This document shows positions 26,190 to 33,568 of a stretch of 38,571 nucleotides of DNA, piece after piece; positions within the stretch are counted from its first letter, which is position 1; every line of letters starts with the position of its first letter. The translations under genes and the position numbers were made by a program. The stretch lies in the NCBI RefSeq assembly GCF_026008495.1, contig NZ_BQUN01000113.1, forward strand, positions 52,712 through 91,282, in the 5' to 3' direction. This stretch comes from Streptomyces sp. A012304. Its GTDB lineage: Bacteria > Actinomycetota > Actinomycetes > Streptomycetales > Streptomycetaceae. Under the pieces are notes generated by a model, which did no database searches, had not been told where the DNA came from, and saw nothing but the letters and a program-made list of their open reading frames with translations.

Positions 26190-26495
26190 ATGGCCGTCGA
26201 ACCGCTGTCGCAGAAGGAGATCGAGGACCGGCTGGCGGAGCTGCCCGGATGGTCCCTCGACGCGGGCCGGCTGACCCGCTCCTACCGCCTCGCCTCCCAC
26301 TTCGCCGCGACCGCCCTGGTCATCCATGTCGCGCAGATCCAGGAAGAGCTGAACCACCACTCCGAGCTCACCCTCGGCTACGACACGGTGTCCCTCGCGG
26401 TGCGGACCCACAGCGCGGGCGGCGCCCTCACCGAACGGGACTTCGAGCTGGCCCGCCGGGTGGCGGAACTGGCGCCGGGCCACGGCGCCCACTGA
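26190..26495 (+). CDS. Pterin-4a-carbinolamine dehydratase
   Basis: Protein of 101 residues with the PCD fold. The enzyme dehydrates 4a-hydroxy-tetrahydrobiopterin formed by aromatic-amino-acid hydroxylases, recycling the cofactor. The active-site histidine pair is in ELNHHSELTLGY, preceded by the conserved FAATALVIHVAQIQEELN helix and followed by VRTHSAGGALTERDF. Start ATG 26190 has GAAGGGAG. The methyltransferase gene begins 24 bases after the stop, so the two may share a transcript. No hydroxylase gene is next to it. Confidence 0.92.
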   Translation: MAVEPLSQKEIEDRLAELPGWSLDAGRLTRSYRLASHFAATALVIHVAQIQEELNHHSELTLGYDTVSLAVRTHSAGGALTERDFELARRVAELAPGHGAH

Positions 26496-26518
26496 CCTCG
26501 GGGGACAGGGGGGCCCGC

Positions 26519-27280
26519 ATGCTGGACTACGACAAGGAAGCCGAACGCTACGACGCCTCGCGCGGCGGCGAGCCCCGGGCGGCGGCCGCCGCCGAGGCCG
26601 TGCTCGGGCTGGTGCCGGGCGGGGTGCGCAGCCTGCTCGACGTCGCCTGCGGCACCGGCATCGTCCCCCGCCGGCTCGCGGCGGGCCGCGACGGGCTGCG
26701 GGTGACCGGCGTCGACCTCGCCTCCGCGATGGTCCGCCAGGCCGCCGTACGCCTGCCCGGTGCCGTCGTCCGGGCCGACGGCCGCCGACTGCCCTTCCGG
26801 GACGGTGAGTTCGACGCCGTGAGCAGTGTGTGGCTGCTGCACCTGGTGGAGCCCGCCGCGGACGTGCGCGGGATCGTCGCCGAGTGCGCGCGGATGCTGC
26901 GGCCCGGCGGGGTGTACGTCACCACCGTCGACAAGGCCGCCGCGCACAACGTCGGCAGCGACATCGACGCCGTGCTCGCCTCCCGGCCGCGCAGCGCCGC
27001 CCGCGACGAGGCGGCGCTCGTCGAGTCGTACGCCGTCGCCTGCGGCCTGGTCCCGGCGGGGCAGGCCCGCTTCCCGGGCCGGGGCCAGGGCCGCAGCCCG
27101 CGCCGCACCATCGCCGACCTGCGACGCGGCTGGTTCGTCACGCTGCCGCCCGGGGAGCCGCTCGCGGAGCGGTTCGCCGAGCGGCTGGCCCGGCTGCCCG
27201 ACCAGGACCGGCCCCGGCCCGACCCCTGGTTCACGCTCCGGGCGTTCCGCAAGCCGGCCGGGCCGTCGGGGGACGCGTGA
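26519..27280 (+). CDS. Class I SAM-dependent methyltransferase
   Basis: Protein of 253 residues with the Rossmann-like methyltransferase core. Motif I is LLDVACGTGIVPRRLA, followed by GVDLASAMVRQAA (binding the adenosyl ribose) and the acidic/polar VVRADGRRLPFRDGEFDAVS as motif II/III region and RMLRPGGVYVTTVD as the later strand. The C-terminal third (RFPGRGQGRSPRRTIADLRR) is basic and may bind substrate. It lies 24 bases after the pterin dehydratase. Its 3' end overlaps the convergent DUF1579-like gene by 50 bases. Substrate not identifiable. Confidence 0.88.
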   Translation: MLDYDKEAERYDASRGGEPRAAAAAEAVLGLVPGGVRSLLDVACGTGIVPRRLAAGRDGLRVTGVDLASAMVRQAAVRLPGAVVRADGRRLPFRDGEFDAVSSVWLLHLVEPAADVRGIVAECARMLRPGGVYVTTVDKAAAHNVGSDIDAVLASRPRSAARDEAALVESYAVACGLVPAGQARFPGRGQGRSPRRTIADLRRGWFVTLPPGEPLAERFAERLARLPDQDRPRPDPWFTLRAFRKPAGPSGDA

Positions 27281-27728
27281 AGTCCATGATCCAGTTGGTC
27301 ACCCAGGTCCGACCGCCGTCCACCGAGAACGCCTGCTCCCAGCGGGCCGAGGCCGGGGACACCCCCGACCACACGAAGCGGACGCGCACGTCCCGGCCGT
27401 CGTGGGTGTCGTCGCCGTGGAACTCGCCCCGGTCGCCCGTGAAGTGACCGGACACGGGCGGGAACAGCCGTCCCGTGGTGCTGGAGGACCAGTGCAGCGA
27501 CCACAGCTTCGTCGACGGGTCGAACAGCCGCAGCGTCAGCCCCTTCGCGCCGAGGTGCGGCATGTCGATCTCGTCGATGTTCGCCGCGCCGTCGAACAGC
27601 GGCCGGCAGTGGCTGGTGCTGCTGAACTCCGGCTCCCACGGGCTGTCGGGGTCGAGGAAGTCGGTGCGACGGCGGTGGACGCAGTGCCAGTCGCCGTGGA
27701 AGAAGTCGAAGTCGTGCGGGCCGCTCAT
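27231..27728 (-). CDS. DUF1579-like protein
   Basis: Protein of 165 residues of probable calycin-like beta-barrel fold. Markers are FDFFHGDWHCVHRRR at the start, LFDGAANIDEIDMPHLGAKG in the middle and DGGRTWVTNWIMDFTRP near the end, the pattern of DUF1579-type proteins, often annotated as hypothetical. ATG 27728 overlaps the stop of the upstream 158-residue gene (ATGA), so both form a coupled two-gene operon. Its last 50 bases overlap the 3' end of the methyltransferase gene tail to tail. Function unknown; a small-molecule-binding role is only suggested by the fold. Confidence 0.78.
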   Translation of the reverse strand: MSGPHDFDFFHGDWHCVHRRRTDFLDPDSPWEPEFSSTSHCRPLFDGAANIDEIDMPHLGAKGLTLRLFDPSTKLWSLHWSSSTTGRLFPPVSGHFTGDRGEFHGDDTHDGRDVRVRFVWSGVSPASARWEQAFSVDGGRTWVTNWIMDFTRPPTARPACGTPGA

Positions 27729-28204
27729 CAGTGCTCTCCGGTGGTCACGGCGGTCAGTGAGTCGTGCACGTAGGCGTCCACGTCGGGGACCTGCGGGGAC
27801 AGCAGGTGCCGTACCCACGCGTCCCGTTCGTGCACGATCGGCGGCAGCTCCCACACACAGCCGATCCACGGCTTGTCCGTGACGACGAAGTGGGTGGGGT
27901 CACGGTCCGGGCAGCCCAGCACCGGCTGGCCCGCCGCCGCGCCCCCGAAGTGCAGGACGTTGTCCCAGACCCAGCTGTACGCGTTCAGATAGGCGCCGTC
28001 GTCGTCGCCCCGGTGCAGCACGACGAAGGTGACCGGCGCGGTCCCGTCCGGTTCCGGCAGCAGCTCGGGCAGGATCGCGTACGCCGCCCGCTCCACCTCG
28101 GGCGCGATGCCCGCGGGGTCGGCGGTGACGTGGTAGCGCTTGATCCGCCGTCCCGCCACCTCGATGGGCGGCGGCACGGTCAGGAGTTTCTCCTTGAAGG
28201 CCAT
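27728..28204 (-). CDS. Conserved hypothetical protein
   Basis: Protein of 158 residues, soluble, with no signal peptide or membrane segment. It carries VAGRRIKRYHVTADPAGIAP, then VTFVVLHRGDDDGAYLNAYS and a Trp-rich stretch VWDNVLHFGGAAAGQP, then HFVVTDKPWIGCVWELPPI. I recognise no named family with certainty. It is the first gene of a coupled operon with the DUF1579-like gene. The ATG at 28204 lies only 36 bases from the integrase stop of the inserted element, so its native promoter has probably been displaced or is shared with the junction region. Confidence 0.72.
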   Translation of the reverse strand: MAFKEKLLTVPPPIEVAGRRIKRYHVTADPAGIAPEVERAAYAILPELLPEPDGTAPVTFVVLHRGDDDGAYLNAYSWVWDNVLHFGGAAAGQPVLGCPDRDPTHFVVTDKPWIGCVWELPPIVHERDAWVRHLLSPQVPDVDAYVHDSLTAVTTGEH

Positions 28205-28260
28205 GGCGCGACGCTAGGACCGCTCCACTGACATCCTGTGTCATTTAAGCTCAAGCGAAG
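28205..28260. other. Candidate attachment-site junction of the element
   Basis: Boundary between host operon and integrase. It contains TGACA-TCCTG-TGTCA (28229-28243), an inverted repeat at the end of the integrase gene, plausible as part of a recombination core or arm site. No tRNA gene is present here, so integration is not into a tRNA 3' end visible in this window. The matching second copy must lie beyond the window, so the core cannot be proven. Confidence 0.35.
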
Positions 28261-29611
28261 GAAGCCCACTGAACAGCGAAAACGACCCCTCAAGAAGATC
28301 ATCTGGGAGACCGATGGGAAACGGAGGCATCCACAACCCCGCCGCCACAACCCGCTTCTCCCACACACCCTGAAGGTACTCCACAACCCGACGCTCCATC
28401 GCCAGAGTCACCTCGCTGTACACACCCGCCATGCCCGGCATCTCATGCCCCATCCGGGCCTCCTTCGCCACATCCGCGATGTCAGCCCCCGGCTCGTCCA
28501 GCAGCGCCTTGTGCCAGTGCCTCAGCCGGTAGATGTCCTGCCCTGCCATCTCCTCCACCGCCGGCAGCGCTGCATGGGCGTACCGTTCGTACCCGGGCCG
28601 TGGCTTGCGTTCTTCCCTGCCGTCCCTGATGGGGTACCAGTAGTTCTTCGTGAAGCCGACGCTCAGCAGATGCTTGCCGGTCTGGGAAATGAACAGCCAC
28701 GGCTTGTCGTGCGACGCCAGAAGCGCCTCATGCTGCTCATGAAGGAATGGGGGAATCACGAGAGACCTGTGGCTGTCATACTTCGGCGCCGCCAGAACCG
28801 CTTTCCCGCCGGAGTAGTACGTCTGATGCTGCACCCGCAGCACGTGCATTCCGTCGTACCGCCGTGCCTCTTTCCGCCGGTCCCGGTCCGGATCTGAAGC
28901 CGGCCAGTGCACCGACGTGAATCCGCGCTGGAGACCCTGGGTTTCTCCCGGGGGCCGCATGCCTGTGAAGGCGATGGTCCAGATGTAGGACCAGCCTGAG
29001 TAGCCGAAGACGTGGTAGGCATTGACGGCCAGCTGGTGCACAGCCTCGATGGGCAGCTCGCTCTTGGCGCGCCGTGTCAGCTTCTTCTCGTACCGGCCGC
29101 GGTGCCTCTGGTCGATGACCGGGGTTTCGTCGCGGAGCTTGTACTTGAGGACGGCGTCGTCCATGAGCATGCGGAACACGCTGAGCACGCCCCGCTTGTA
29201 CAGCTCCGAGTATTTCTTCCCGACGAACGATTTGAACCGGTCGTACTCAACGGGCGTGATCTGGCCGACGGTCCAATGCCTCCAGTACGGCTTGATGACC
29301 GCGTTCAGAATCGACTCGTACTTGTCCATGGTCCTGGTGCGCAGGTCCAGAGAGCTGAACCAGATGTCGCAGTACTCCACCATGTTCATCTCGACAGACT
29401 TCGGGCGATGCCGGTTGTTGCGCACATCGGATTCCCGGTCGAGGCCAAATTTGTAGGCCTCATCCTCGTCCTGGAAAGGGACGCCCGGCTCAGGCCCGCT
29501 CGCGCTCTCGTACTTCTTGCGCTTCGTCGGCTTGCCGTCGGCGTCAAGGTGGTACTCGCCACCCCACCACTTCACGCGGATCGAGTTGCCGCGCGCCTCC
29601 ACAGAAGGCAT
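28241..29611 (-). CDS. int: Tyrosine recombinase/integrase
   Basis: Integrase of 456 residues. A core-binding SAM-like domain is at about 75-165. The catalytic domain contains R219 (IAFTGMRPPGE), K277 in APKYDSHRS (the beta-hairpin lysine), R364 in IYRLRHWHKALL, H389 in ARMGHEMPG and the nucleophile Y398 in GVYSEV. The position that is usually His three residues before R364 is Y361, a variation. The AP2-like N-terminus begins VEARGNSIRVKWW. Start ATG 29611 is chosen because AAGGGG precedes it with good spacing; longer upstream frames lack a site. It is the outermost gene at this end and transcribes toward the junction, as usual for site-specific integrases. Confidence 0.93.
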   Translation of the reverse strand: MPSVEARGNSIRVKWWGGEYHLDADGKPTKRKKYESASGPEPGVPFQDEDEAYKFGLDRESDVRNNRHRPKSVEMNMVEYCDIWFSSLDLRTRTMDKYESILNAVIKPYWRHWTVGQITPVEYDRFKSFVGKKYSELYKRGVLSVFRMLMDDAVLKYKLRDETPVIDQRHRGRYEKKLTRRAKSELPIEAVHQLAVNAYHVFGYSGWSYIWTIAFTGMRPPGETQGLQRGFTSVHWPASDPDRDRRKEARRYDGMHVLRVQHQTYYSGGKAVLAAPKYDSHRSLVIPPFLHEQHEALLASHDKPWLFISQTGKHLLSVGFTKNYWYPIRDGREERKPRPGYERYAHAALPAVEEMAGQDIYRLRHWHKALLDEPGADIADVAKEARMGHEMPGMAGVYSEVTLAMERRVVEYLQGVWEKRVVAAGLWMPPFPIGLPDDLLEGSFSLFSGLPSLELK

Positions 29612-29688
29612 GCCATCCCCCTTGCAGTGAGTTAAACGCGGATGCGCCGGCGTAGCACCCCTGCCGCCGGCCTCCGCGTGCGGATTGC

Positions 29689-29886
29689 TTACTCTGTCGT
29701 GCCGACTGGGCAGCCGCGACAGGTTCTGCAATCCCGGTCCTGACCTTTCATGAACCGCCTGACACGAGCCTGAACCTCGCGGTCATCAGCGGCCTTTGGG
29801 GTCAGGACGCATACCCTCTCGCCGTCTACTTGGGTCGGGTATCCGAGGATATTCGGCCCAAGATCCAGGTTGATGGCATAACTCAC
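29689..29886 (-). CDS. Small cysteine-rich protein next to integrase
   Basis: Protein of 65 residues, starting with GTG at 29886, behind AAGGGGGA. Sequence shows SYAINLDLGPNILGYPTQVD, then a basic stretch VQARVRRFMKG and a C-terminal CRTCRGCPVGTTE, giving C-x2-C-x2-C. The three cysteines could bind metal. Location directly upstream of the integrase gene, in the same direction, is where an excisionase or integration co-factor is often found, but it has no HTH pattern. Function unknown. 77 bases separate it from the integrase start. Confidence 0.6.
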   Translation of the reverse strand: MSYAINLDLGPNILGYPTQVDGERVCVLTPKAADDREVQARVRRFMKGQDRDCRTCRGCPVGTTE

Positions 29887-30035
29887 CGGTCCCCCTTTTG
29901 TCGCAGGACCTCCCCGGGTGGACCGCCAGACTTACACGTGTGACGGCTCCGCAACAGAGTGTTGCTGAAGTTTCGGCAGCGACGGAAGGTCACAATCAGG
30001 TTACGGCGAAAAGGTTGTACGCCGATCACGCCTGA

Positions 30036-30449
30036 TCAGTCGCCGTCCCTCAACTGATCGACCCTTCGCAACGCCTTCACAAACCTGTCGACGAAGTCGT
30101 CCACTTCGCCGATCGGAGTCCTCGGCATCGCTGCCCTCGCCGCCTCGTAGGCGGTCTTGCGCACCTCCTCCTCTGACGGCTCCGGGGCGATTGGGGCGTC
30201 TGGAAAGAGCTCTGCGGCGAGGAACGGCTCGCCGCCTTCCGCGATCAGGACGCAGCTGCCGGTGACCCAGCCGAGCGCTCTGTCGACCTTCGCGTAGGTC
30301 AGCTCGCGGACCTCCAGCCCCTCCTCGACGCGCTTCCACGTGTTGCGGGTGACGCCGGCGGCGGCCGCCGCGGCGTCGCGCGAGGAGTACTGCTCATGTC
30401 GGTGCGCCTTCACGCGCTTCGCGAGGCGGTCTAGATCACGAGTTGCCAT
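30036..30449 (-). CDS. HTH regulator, likely element repressor
   Basis: Protein of 137 residues. The N-terminal helix-turn-helix region is RVKAHRHEQYSSRDAAAAAA followed by GVTRNTWKRVEEGL and VDRALGWVTGSC, as in phage or integrative-element repressors. The C-terminal part (EVRKTAYEAARAAMPRTPIG, then EVDDFVDRFVKALRRVDQL) is helical and may dimerise. It is divergent from an XRE gene at 30626, with a 176-base operator region between them. This layout is the standard lysogeny switch of phage-like elements. Its ATG at 30449 follows a TAGCCC -10-like sequence, so the 5' leader is very short. Confidence 0.8.
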   Translation of the reverse strand: MATRDLDRLAKRVKAHRHEQYSSRDAAAAAAGVTRNTWKRVEEGLEVRELTYAKVDRALGWVTGSCVLIAEGGEPFLAAELFPDAPIAPEPSEEEVRKTAYEAARAAMPRTPIGEVDDFVDRFVKALRRVDQLRDGD

Positions 30450-30625
30450 GTCGACATCTTCGCAGGGCTAGCCAGTTCCAACCAGTTCCAACCAGGTAAA
30501 CGACCGGTTTTTGTGATACCTCGGGTAACCCCCAACCATCACCGCCTCACCCTCAGGGTTACTTCGGGTCATCTGCATCCATCAAGGGGTAGACAACCAG
30601 TGTCAACTAGGGTTAGTTTCTACTC
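30450..30625. promoter_or_regulatory. Operator/promoter region between divergent regulators
   Basis: Contains a 10-base direct repeat CCAGTTCCAA at 30472-30481 and 30482-30491, followed by a half copy. It overlaps the -35/-10 zone of the leftward repressor promoter (TTGGAA, 15 bases, TAGCCC on the minus strand). GGGTTA-type sites occur at 30526-30531 (as TAACCC within GGGTAACCC), 30556-30561 and 30610-30615. The last overlaps the likely promoter of the rightward XRE gene (TAGACA, 17 bases, TTAGTT), which leaves almost no leader. Repeats and their overlap with both promoters suggest repressor sites. Confidence 0.5.
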
Positions 30626-30889
30626 ATGCACCAACCGCTGACCTACGAGGTCAACGGGGACGCGATCCGCGAGGAGCGCATGCAAGCGGGGCTCACGCAA
30701 ACCGAGCTGGCCGACAGAGCGGGAATCAGCCCCCGCTACGTCAGCCACCTGGAAAACGGCACCCGCAGACGCATGGGCCCCAAGACGTACAAGCGCCTCC
30801 GCCAAGTCCTCAACGCGACCGATGCACGCCTCCGGCGAACGCCTCCTCGCCCCACCGAGGACCCACCCCCACGCCACGAAAGGAACTGA
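30626..30889 (+). CDS. XRE-family helix-turn-helix protein
   Basis: Protein of 87 residues, consisting nearly only of an XRE/Cro-type domain: YEVNGDAIREERMQAGLTQT followed by ELADRAGISPRYVSHLENGT and MGPKTYKRLRQVLNAT. The C-terminal 20 residues are Pro/Arg-rich. The ATG at 30626 is probably leaderless or nearly so, as no ribosome binding site is visible and a -10-like TTAGTT ends 8 bases upstream. It is divergent from the 137-residue repressor and may be its Cro-like partner, or the activator of the early genes. Next gene begins 3 bases after its stop. Confidence 0.85.
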   Translation: MHQPLTYEVNGDAIREERMQAGLTQTELADRAGISPRYVSHLENGTRRRMGPKTYKRLRQVLNATDARLRRTPPRPTEDPPPRHERN

Positions 30890-30892
30890 GCC

Positions 30893-31201
30893 GTGTCCAC
30901 GGACAAGAGCAAGTACCACCAGCCGCAGCCACCGGCCGATCCCAACCAGGAGTTCATGACCGTTCAGGAGACGGCCTACGTCCTGCGTTGCGGCATGGCC
31001 TGGCTGCGGCAGCTCCTGCGGGACAACCCGCACCTGTGCGGCCGGAACGGTCACGGCCGCAGCGGGAAGATCGTCACCGATCGTGAGCAGCGCGCCGCGA
31101 TCCACGCGATCCGCAGCGCCGGCGACCCGCGTCAGGGCCGCACGATCCCGCGTCAGCGCCGCCGCCCGGCTGCCCGCAAGCCGGTTTCGGCCGCCGCCTG
31201 A
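30893..31201 (+). CDS. Excisionase-like winged helix protein
   Basis: Protein of 102 residues. The stretch EFMTVQETAYVLRCGMAWLR followed by QLLRDNPHLCGRNGHGRSG and KIVTDREQRAAIHAIR resembles the MerR/excisionase-type wHTH (DUF/HTH_17) that recognises DNA at recombination sites. The C-terminus is basic (RRRPAARKP). GTG at 30893 is preceded by GAAAGGAACTGA. As the second gene after the XRE regulator, it would be made when the element is de-repressed, which fits an excision function (inference). Confidence 0.68.
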   Translation: MSTDKSKYHQPQPPADPNQEFMTVQETAYVLRCGMAWLRQLLRDNPHLCGRNGHGRSGKIVTDREQRAAIHAIRSAGDPRQGRTIPRQRRRPAARKPVSAAA

Positions 31202-31290
31202 CTCCCCGAACACGCCGAAGGGCCGCCCGACTTTGCCCGGCCTGGCGACCCCACGACTCGGCGCCACACCACTCAGAAAGTGAGGCCACC

Positions 31291-31725
31291 GTGGCCACAT
31301 CATCTCAGACCAGCAGCGGGGTTCTGCCGCTGCATCGGTCGCCGCAGGCGCGACCGACGACTGTGCCGGCGGTGTTTCGGGCGGCGGCCCGGATCCTCGC
31401 GGCGAACGGCTTGTACCAGGGCGACTTCGTCCCGGACGCCTTCGACCGGGAGATGTGCGTGCCGCACTTCCTGCGGCCGATGAGCATCGTGGCGGCGCTG
31501 AAGTGCGCGACGACGGGTGACCCGCACCTGACGTCGCTGCTGGCGGACAAGGCGATCGCCGTGCTGGCGCTGCGGCTGGAGGTCGACGGCGAGGGCCCGC
31601 TGTTCGGCGGGATCTTCGACTTGGAGGCCCACGTGGACGCGTGGGGCGATCTGGAGGGTCGGACGACGGAGTCGGCGGTCTCGATGCTGGAGGCGGCTGC
31701 GGGCGCGTGCGGGGTGGCGGCGTGA
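31291..31725 (+). CDS. DUF6197-like protein
   Basis: Protein of 144 residues, soluble. The pattern VPAVFRAAARILAANGLYQG, then FLRPMSIVAALKCATTGDPH and a C-terminal VDAWGDLEGRTTESAVSMLE resembles DUF6197 proteins found in actinobacterial phages and mobile elements; their role is unknown. It starts with GTG at 31291 behind AAAGTGAGG. Its TGA overlaps the next GTG start, opening a long chain of coupled genes. Confidence 0.62.
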   Translation: MATSSQTSSGVLPLHRSPQARPTTVPAVFRAAARILAANGLYQGDFVPDAFDREMCVPHFLRPMSIVAALKCATTGDPHLTSLLADKAIAVLALRLEVDGEGPLFGGIFDLEAHVDAWGDLEGRTTESAVSMLEAAAGACGVAA

Positions 31726-32381
31726 GCGGGCCGGAGACGCACGACCCGCTGGTCGTGAACACGCAGGACGGTTGCTGCTGGGAGCGTCGTGCGGTGACGC
31801 GTGGCGGGCGTGGCCTGTACGTGGTGGCGGGTACGCCGCGTTGTTGTCCGGAGTATGTGATGGCGACGCTGCCGGAGTTGGCGGAGCACGGCCTGGCGGG
31901 TATGGCGTTCGCACTGCCGGTGCCGGCGGGCGACGCGCCGCAGCGGGACGCCGAGGACGAACCCGTCGACGTATTCGTGCCGCGCACCGAGCGGTCGTAC
32001 TGGGTGGACATCGCTGCCGCTCTCAACGCCGCGCACTCCGTTGGGATGCCGGTCGGTATCGACCTCGACGGGACCCTGACGGACCGCACCGCGTGGTCCG
32101 TGGTCTGGGACCGGGAGGCCGAGCAGTGGATGGTCGCCGGGTACGACGAGGAAGCCAACGAGTTGCGGTCGTGCTGCGCCGGACCGGAATGCACCTGCAC
32201 GGCGTCCTCCCCGCAGGACGACCTGTACGTCGCACCAGCTGTCGAGGACGTGGCGCCGCAGGTGCAGAAGCTGCGGGCGCTCCTGGCTGGTCAGCGTGAG
32301 GGGAACGGTGAGTTCCACGACGCGCTGCACCACTCGTACCGGGTGTCGCACGACCTGCCCGAGACGGGGGGTGGCCAATGA
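31722..32381 (+). CDS. Hypothetical element protein
   Basis: Protein of 219 residues without a recognised family. Cysteine clusters appear early (DGCCWERR and GTPRCCPEYV) and late (SCCAGPECTCTA), so metal binding is possible. The middle region TERSYWVDIAAALNAAHSVG, then PVGIDLDGTLTDRTAW, carries an IDLDGTLTD motif reminiscent of HAD-type phosphatase motif I (DxDGT), but no other HAD motif was found. The start is GTG at 31722, overlapping the previous stop by four bases. Confidence 0.6.
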   Translation: MSGPETHDPLVVNTQDGCCWERRAVTRGGRGLYVVAGTPRCCPEYVMATLPELAEHGLAGMAFALPVPAGDAPQRDAEDEPVDVFVPRTERSYWVDIAAALNAAHSVGMPVGIDLDGTLTDRTAWSVVWDREAEQWMVAGYDEEANELRSCCAGPECTCTASSPQDDLYVAPAVEDVAPQVQKLRALLAGQREGNGEFHDALHHSYRVSHDLPETGGGQ

Positions 32382-32779
32382 CCGACACCCGCCGCGCGAT
32401 GCTTACCGTCGCCGACCACGCCGAAAACGCGGACGACTGCCGCCTGCTGCTCGCCATGCTCGGGCTCTCCGCACCCGCACCGAAGCGGCGGAGAGGGCGG
32501 CCGCCTGTGGATCACGGGCACGGTGACCGCCGCACGTACGCCAAGGGCTGCCGCTGCGCGGACTGCCGCGACGCGAACCGCCTGCACCAAGCTGAGCTTC
32601 GCGCGAGGTGGAAGAACGACCCGTCCAGCGCGGATCGGGCTGGGCACGGGAAGCCGTCGACGTACAAGAACCACGGGTGTCGGTGTGCCGAGTGCACGGC
32701 CGCGAACACGGCGGACGTCATCGCGTACAAGGCGCGGCGTCGTCAGCGTGAGGCGCTGGCTGAAACGGCAGGTGCCTGA
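32378..32779 (+). CDS. Protein with two tandem Cys-rich finger-like repeats
   Basis: Protein of 133 residues. Two related units are seen: GHGDRRTYAKGCRCADCRDAN and, about 40 residues later, GHGKPSTYKNHGCRCAECTA. Each has the pattern HG(x4)TY(x2-3)GCRCx2CxxAN, that is three Cys plus one His, a likely zinc site. Basic residues around them (PKRRRGRPP, YKARRRQRE) suggest nucleic-acid binding. Similar fingers occur in actinophage proteins. ATG 32378 overlaps the upstream TGA. Confidence 0.65.
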   Translation: MTDTRRAMLTVADHAENADDCRLLLAMLGLSAPAPKRRRGRPPVDHGHGDRRTYAKGCRCADCRDANRLHQAELRARWKNDPSSADRAGHGKPSTYKNHGCRCAECTAANTADVIAYKARRRQREALAETAGA

Positions 32780-32967
32780 TGTACGACACGCATTCGCCTG
32801 CTGAGTGGGCTGCTGTGTTCGCTGTCGCTGCTCTTGTGTGGGCGCCTGGCGCTGCTGCTGTTGCCGTTCTGGCTCCGGTCGGCGTTGCCGCTCTTCTGCG
32901 TGATGCCGCCGTGTCGGTGGCCGCGCTCCTCATGCTCGCCACGATCACCCCGGAGAGTGCCCGATGA
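32779..32967 (+). CDS. Small membrane protein
   Basis: Protein of 62 residues with two hydrophobic segments, AVFAVAALVWAPGAAAVAVL and APVGVAALLRDAAVSVAALL partly overlapping into one or two helices. Translation restarts at a TGATG junction with the previous gene. Function unknown. Confidence 0.55.
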   Translation: MYDTHSPAEWAAVFAVAALVWAPGAAAVAVLAPVGVAALLRDAAVSVAALLMLATITPESAR

Positions 32968-33197
32968 AGTACCGCGCCGTACTCACCCAGACCGCCTCGT
33001 GCGTCGTCGAGTTCGAGGCCCCGGAGGACGCCACCCCGGAGCAGCTCGAAGCCGCCGCGTTGGAGGCCGAGACCCCGACCCTGTGCCACTACTGCGCGTC
33101 GTCGGACCGCAACCAGTCGCTGAACATCGACGGCGACTGGGAGTTGTTCCGCGACGAGGACGGCAAGCCGGAGATCGCCGTGGACGGTGACCGGTGA
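32964..33197 (+). CDS. Small hypothetical protein
   Basis: Acidic protein of 77 residues, KYRAVLTQTASCVVEFEAPE, then PEQLEAAALEAETPT, with a C-x2-C (LCHYCASSD) in the middle. No family recognised. ATG overlaps the previous stop by four bases; its TGA is overlapped by the next GTG. Confidence 0.55.
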   Translation: MKYRAVLTQTASCVVEFEAPEDATPEQLEAAALEAETPTLCHYCASSDRNQSLNIDGDWELFRDEDGKPEIAVDGDR

Positions 33198-33568
33198 ACA
33201 GCTACCGCATTGACGGGCCGGTCCCGTTCACCGTGTCCGCGACCGAGCGGGGCGCCGAGATCAACATCGAGCGCTACCTGGTTCGTGCCCTGTTCGCCGC
33301 GCTGTTCGAGGCGGCCGACAACGACCCGCACGGGTTCGGCGCCGAGTTCGCCGACATGCACGCCCTGGCGATCTCGGCGCAGCACGGCGGCAAGGACTCG
33401 CACGCTCGGCACGAGTTCGACGAGCGGATGGAGCGCTACCTCCGCGAGTTCGTCGGCGAGCCCGTGATCGAGCTGTACGGGGACGGGGTTCGGCAGTTGC
33501 GGGACGCGATGACGGAGATCGCGGCGCCGCGCGCGGTGCCCGGCCAGCAGGACCGGAGGACGGCATGA
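33194..33568 (+). CDS. Hypothetical element protein
   Basis: Protein of 124 residues, soluble and acidic, with helical stretches ERYLVRALFAALFEAADNDP and DERMERYLREFVGEPVIELY. No motif recognised. GTG start at 33194 with 4-base overlap on both sides with its neighbours in the gene chain. Confidence 0.55.
   Translation: MNSYRIDGPVPFTVSATERGAEINIERYLVRALFAALFEAADNDPHGFGAEFADMHALAISAQHGGKDSHARHEFDERMERYLREFVGEPVIELYGDGVRQLRDAMTEIAAPRAVPGQQDRRTA

Noticed and set aside
28205..28260. tRNA gene as integration target
   Set aside because: No T-loop (GTTCGA-type) or acceptor-stem pairing was found around the junction.
31722..32381. HAD-type phosphatase
   Set aside because: Only the IDLDGTLTD motif matches; the other HAD motifs and the fold pattern were not found.
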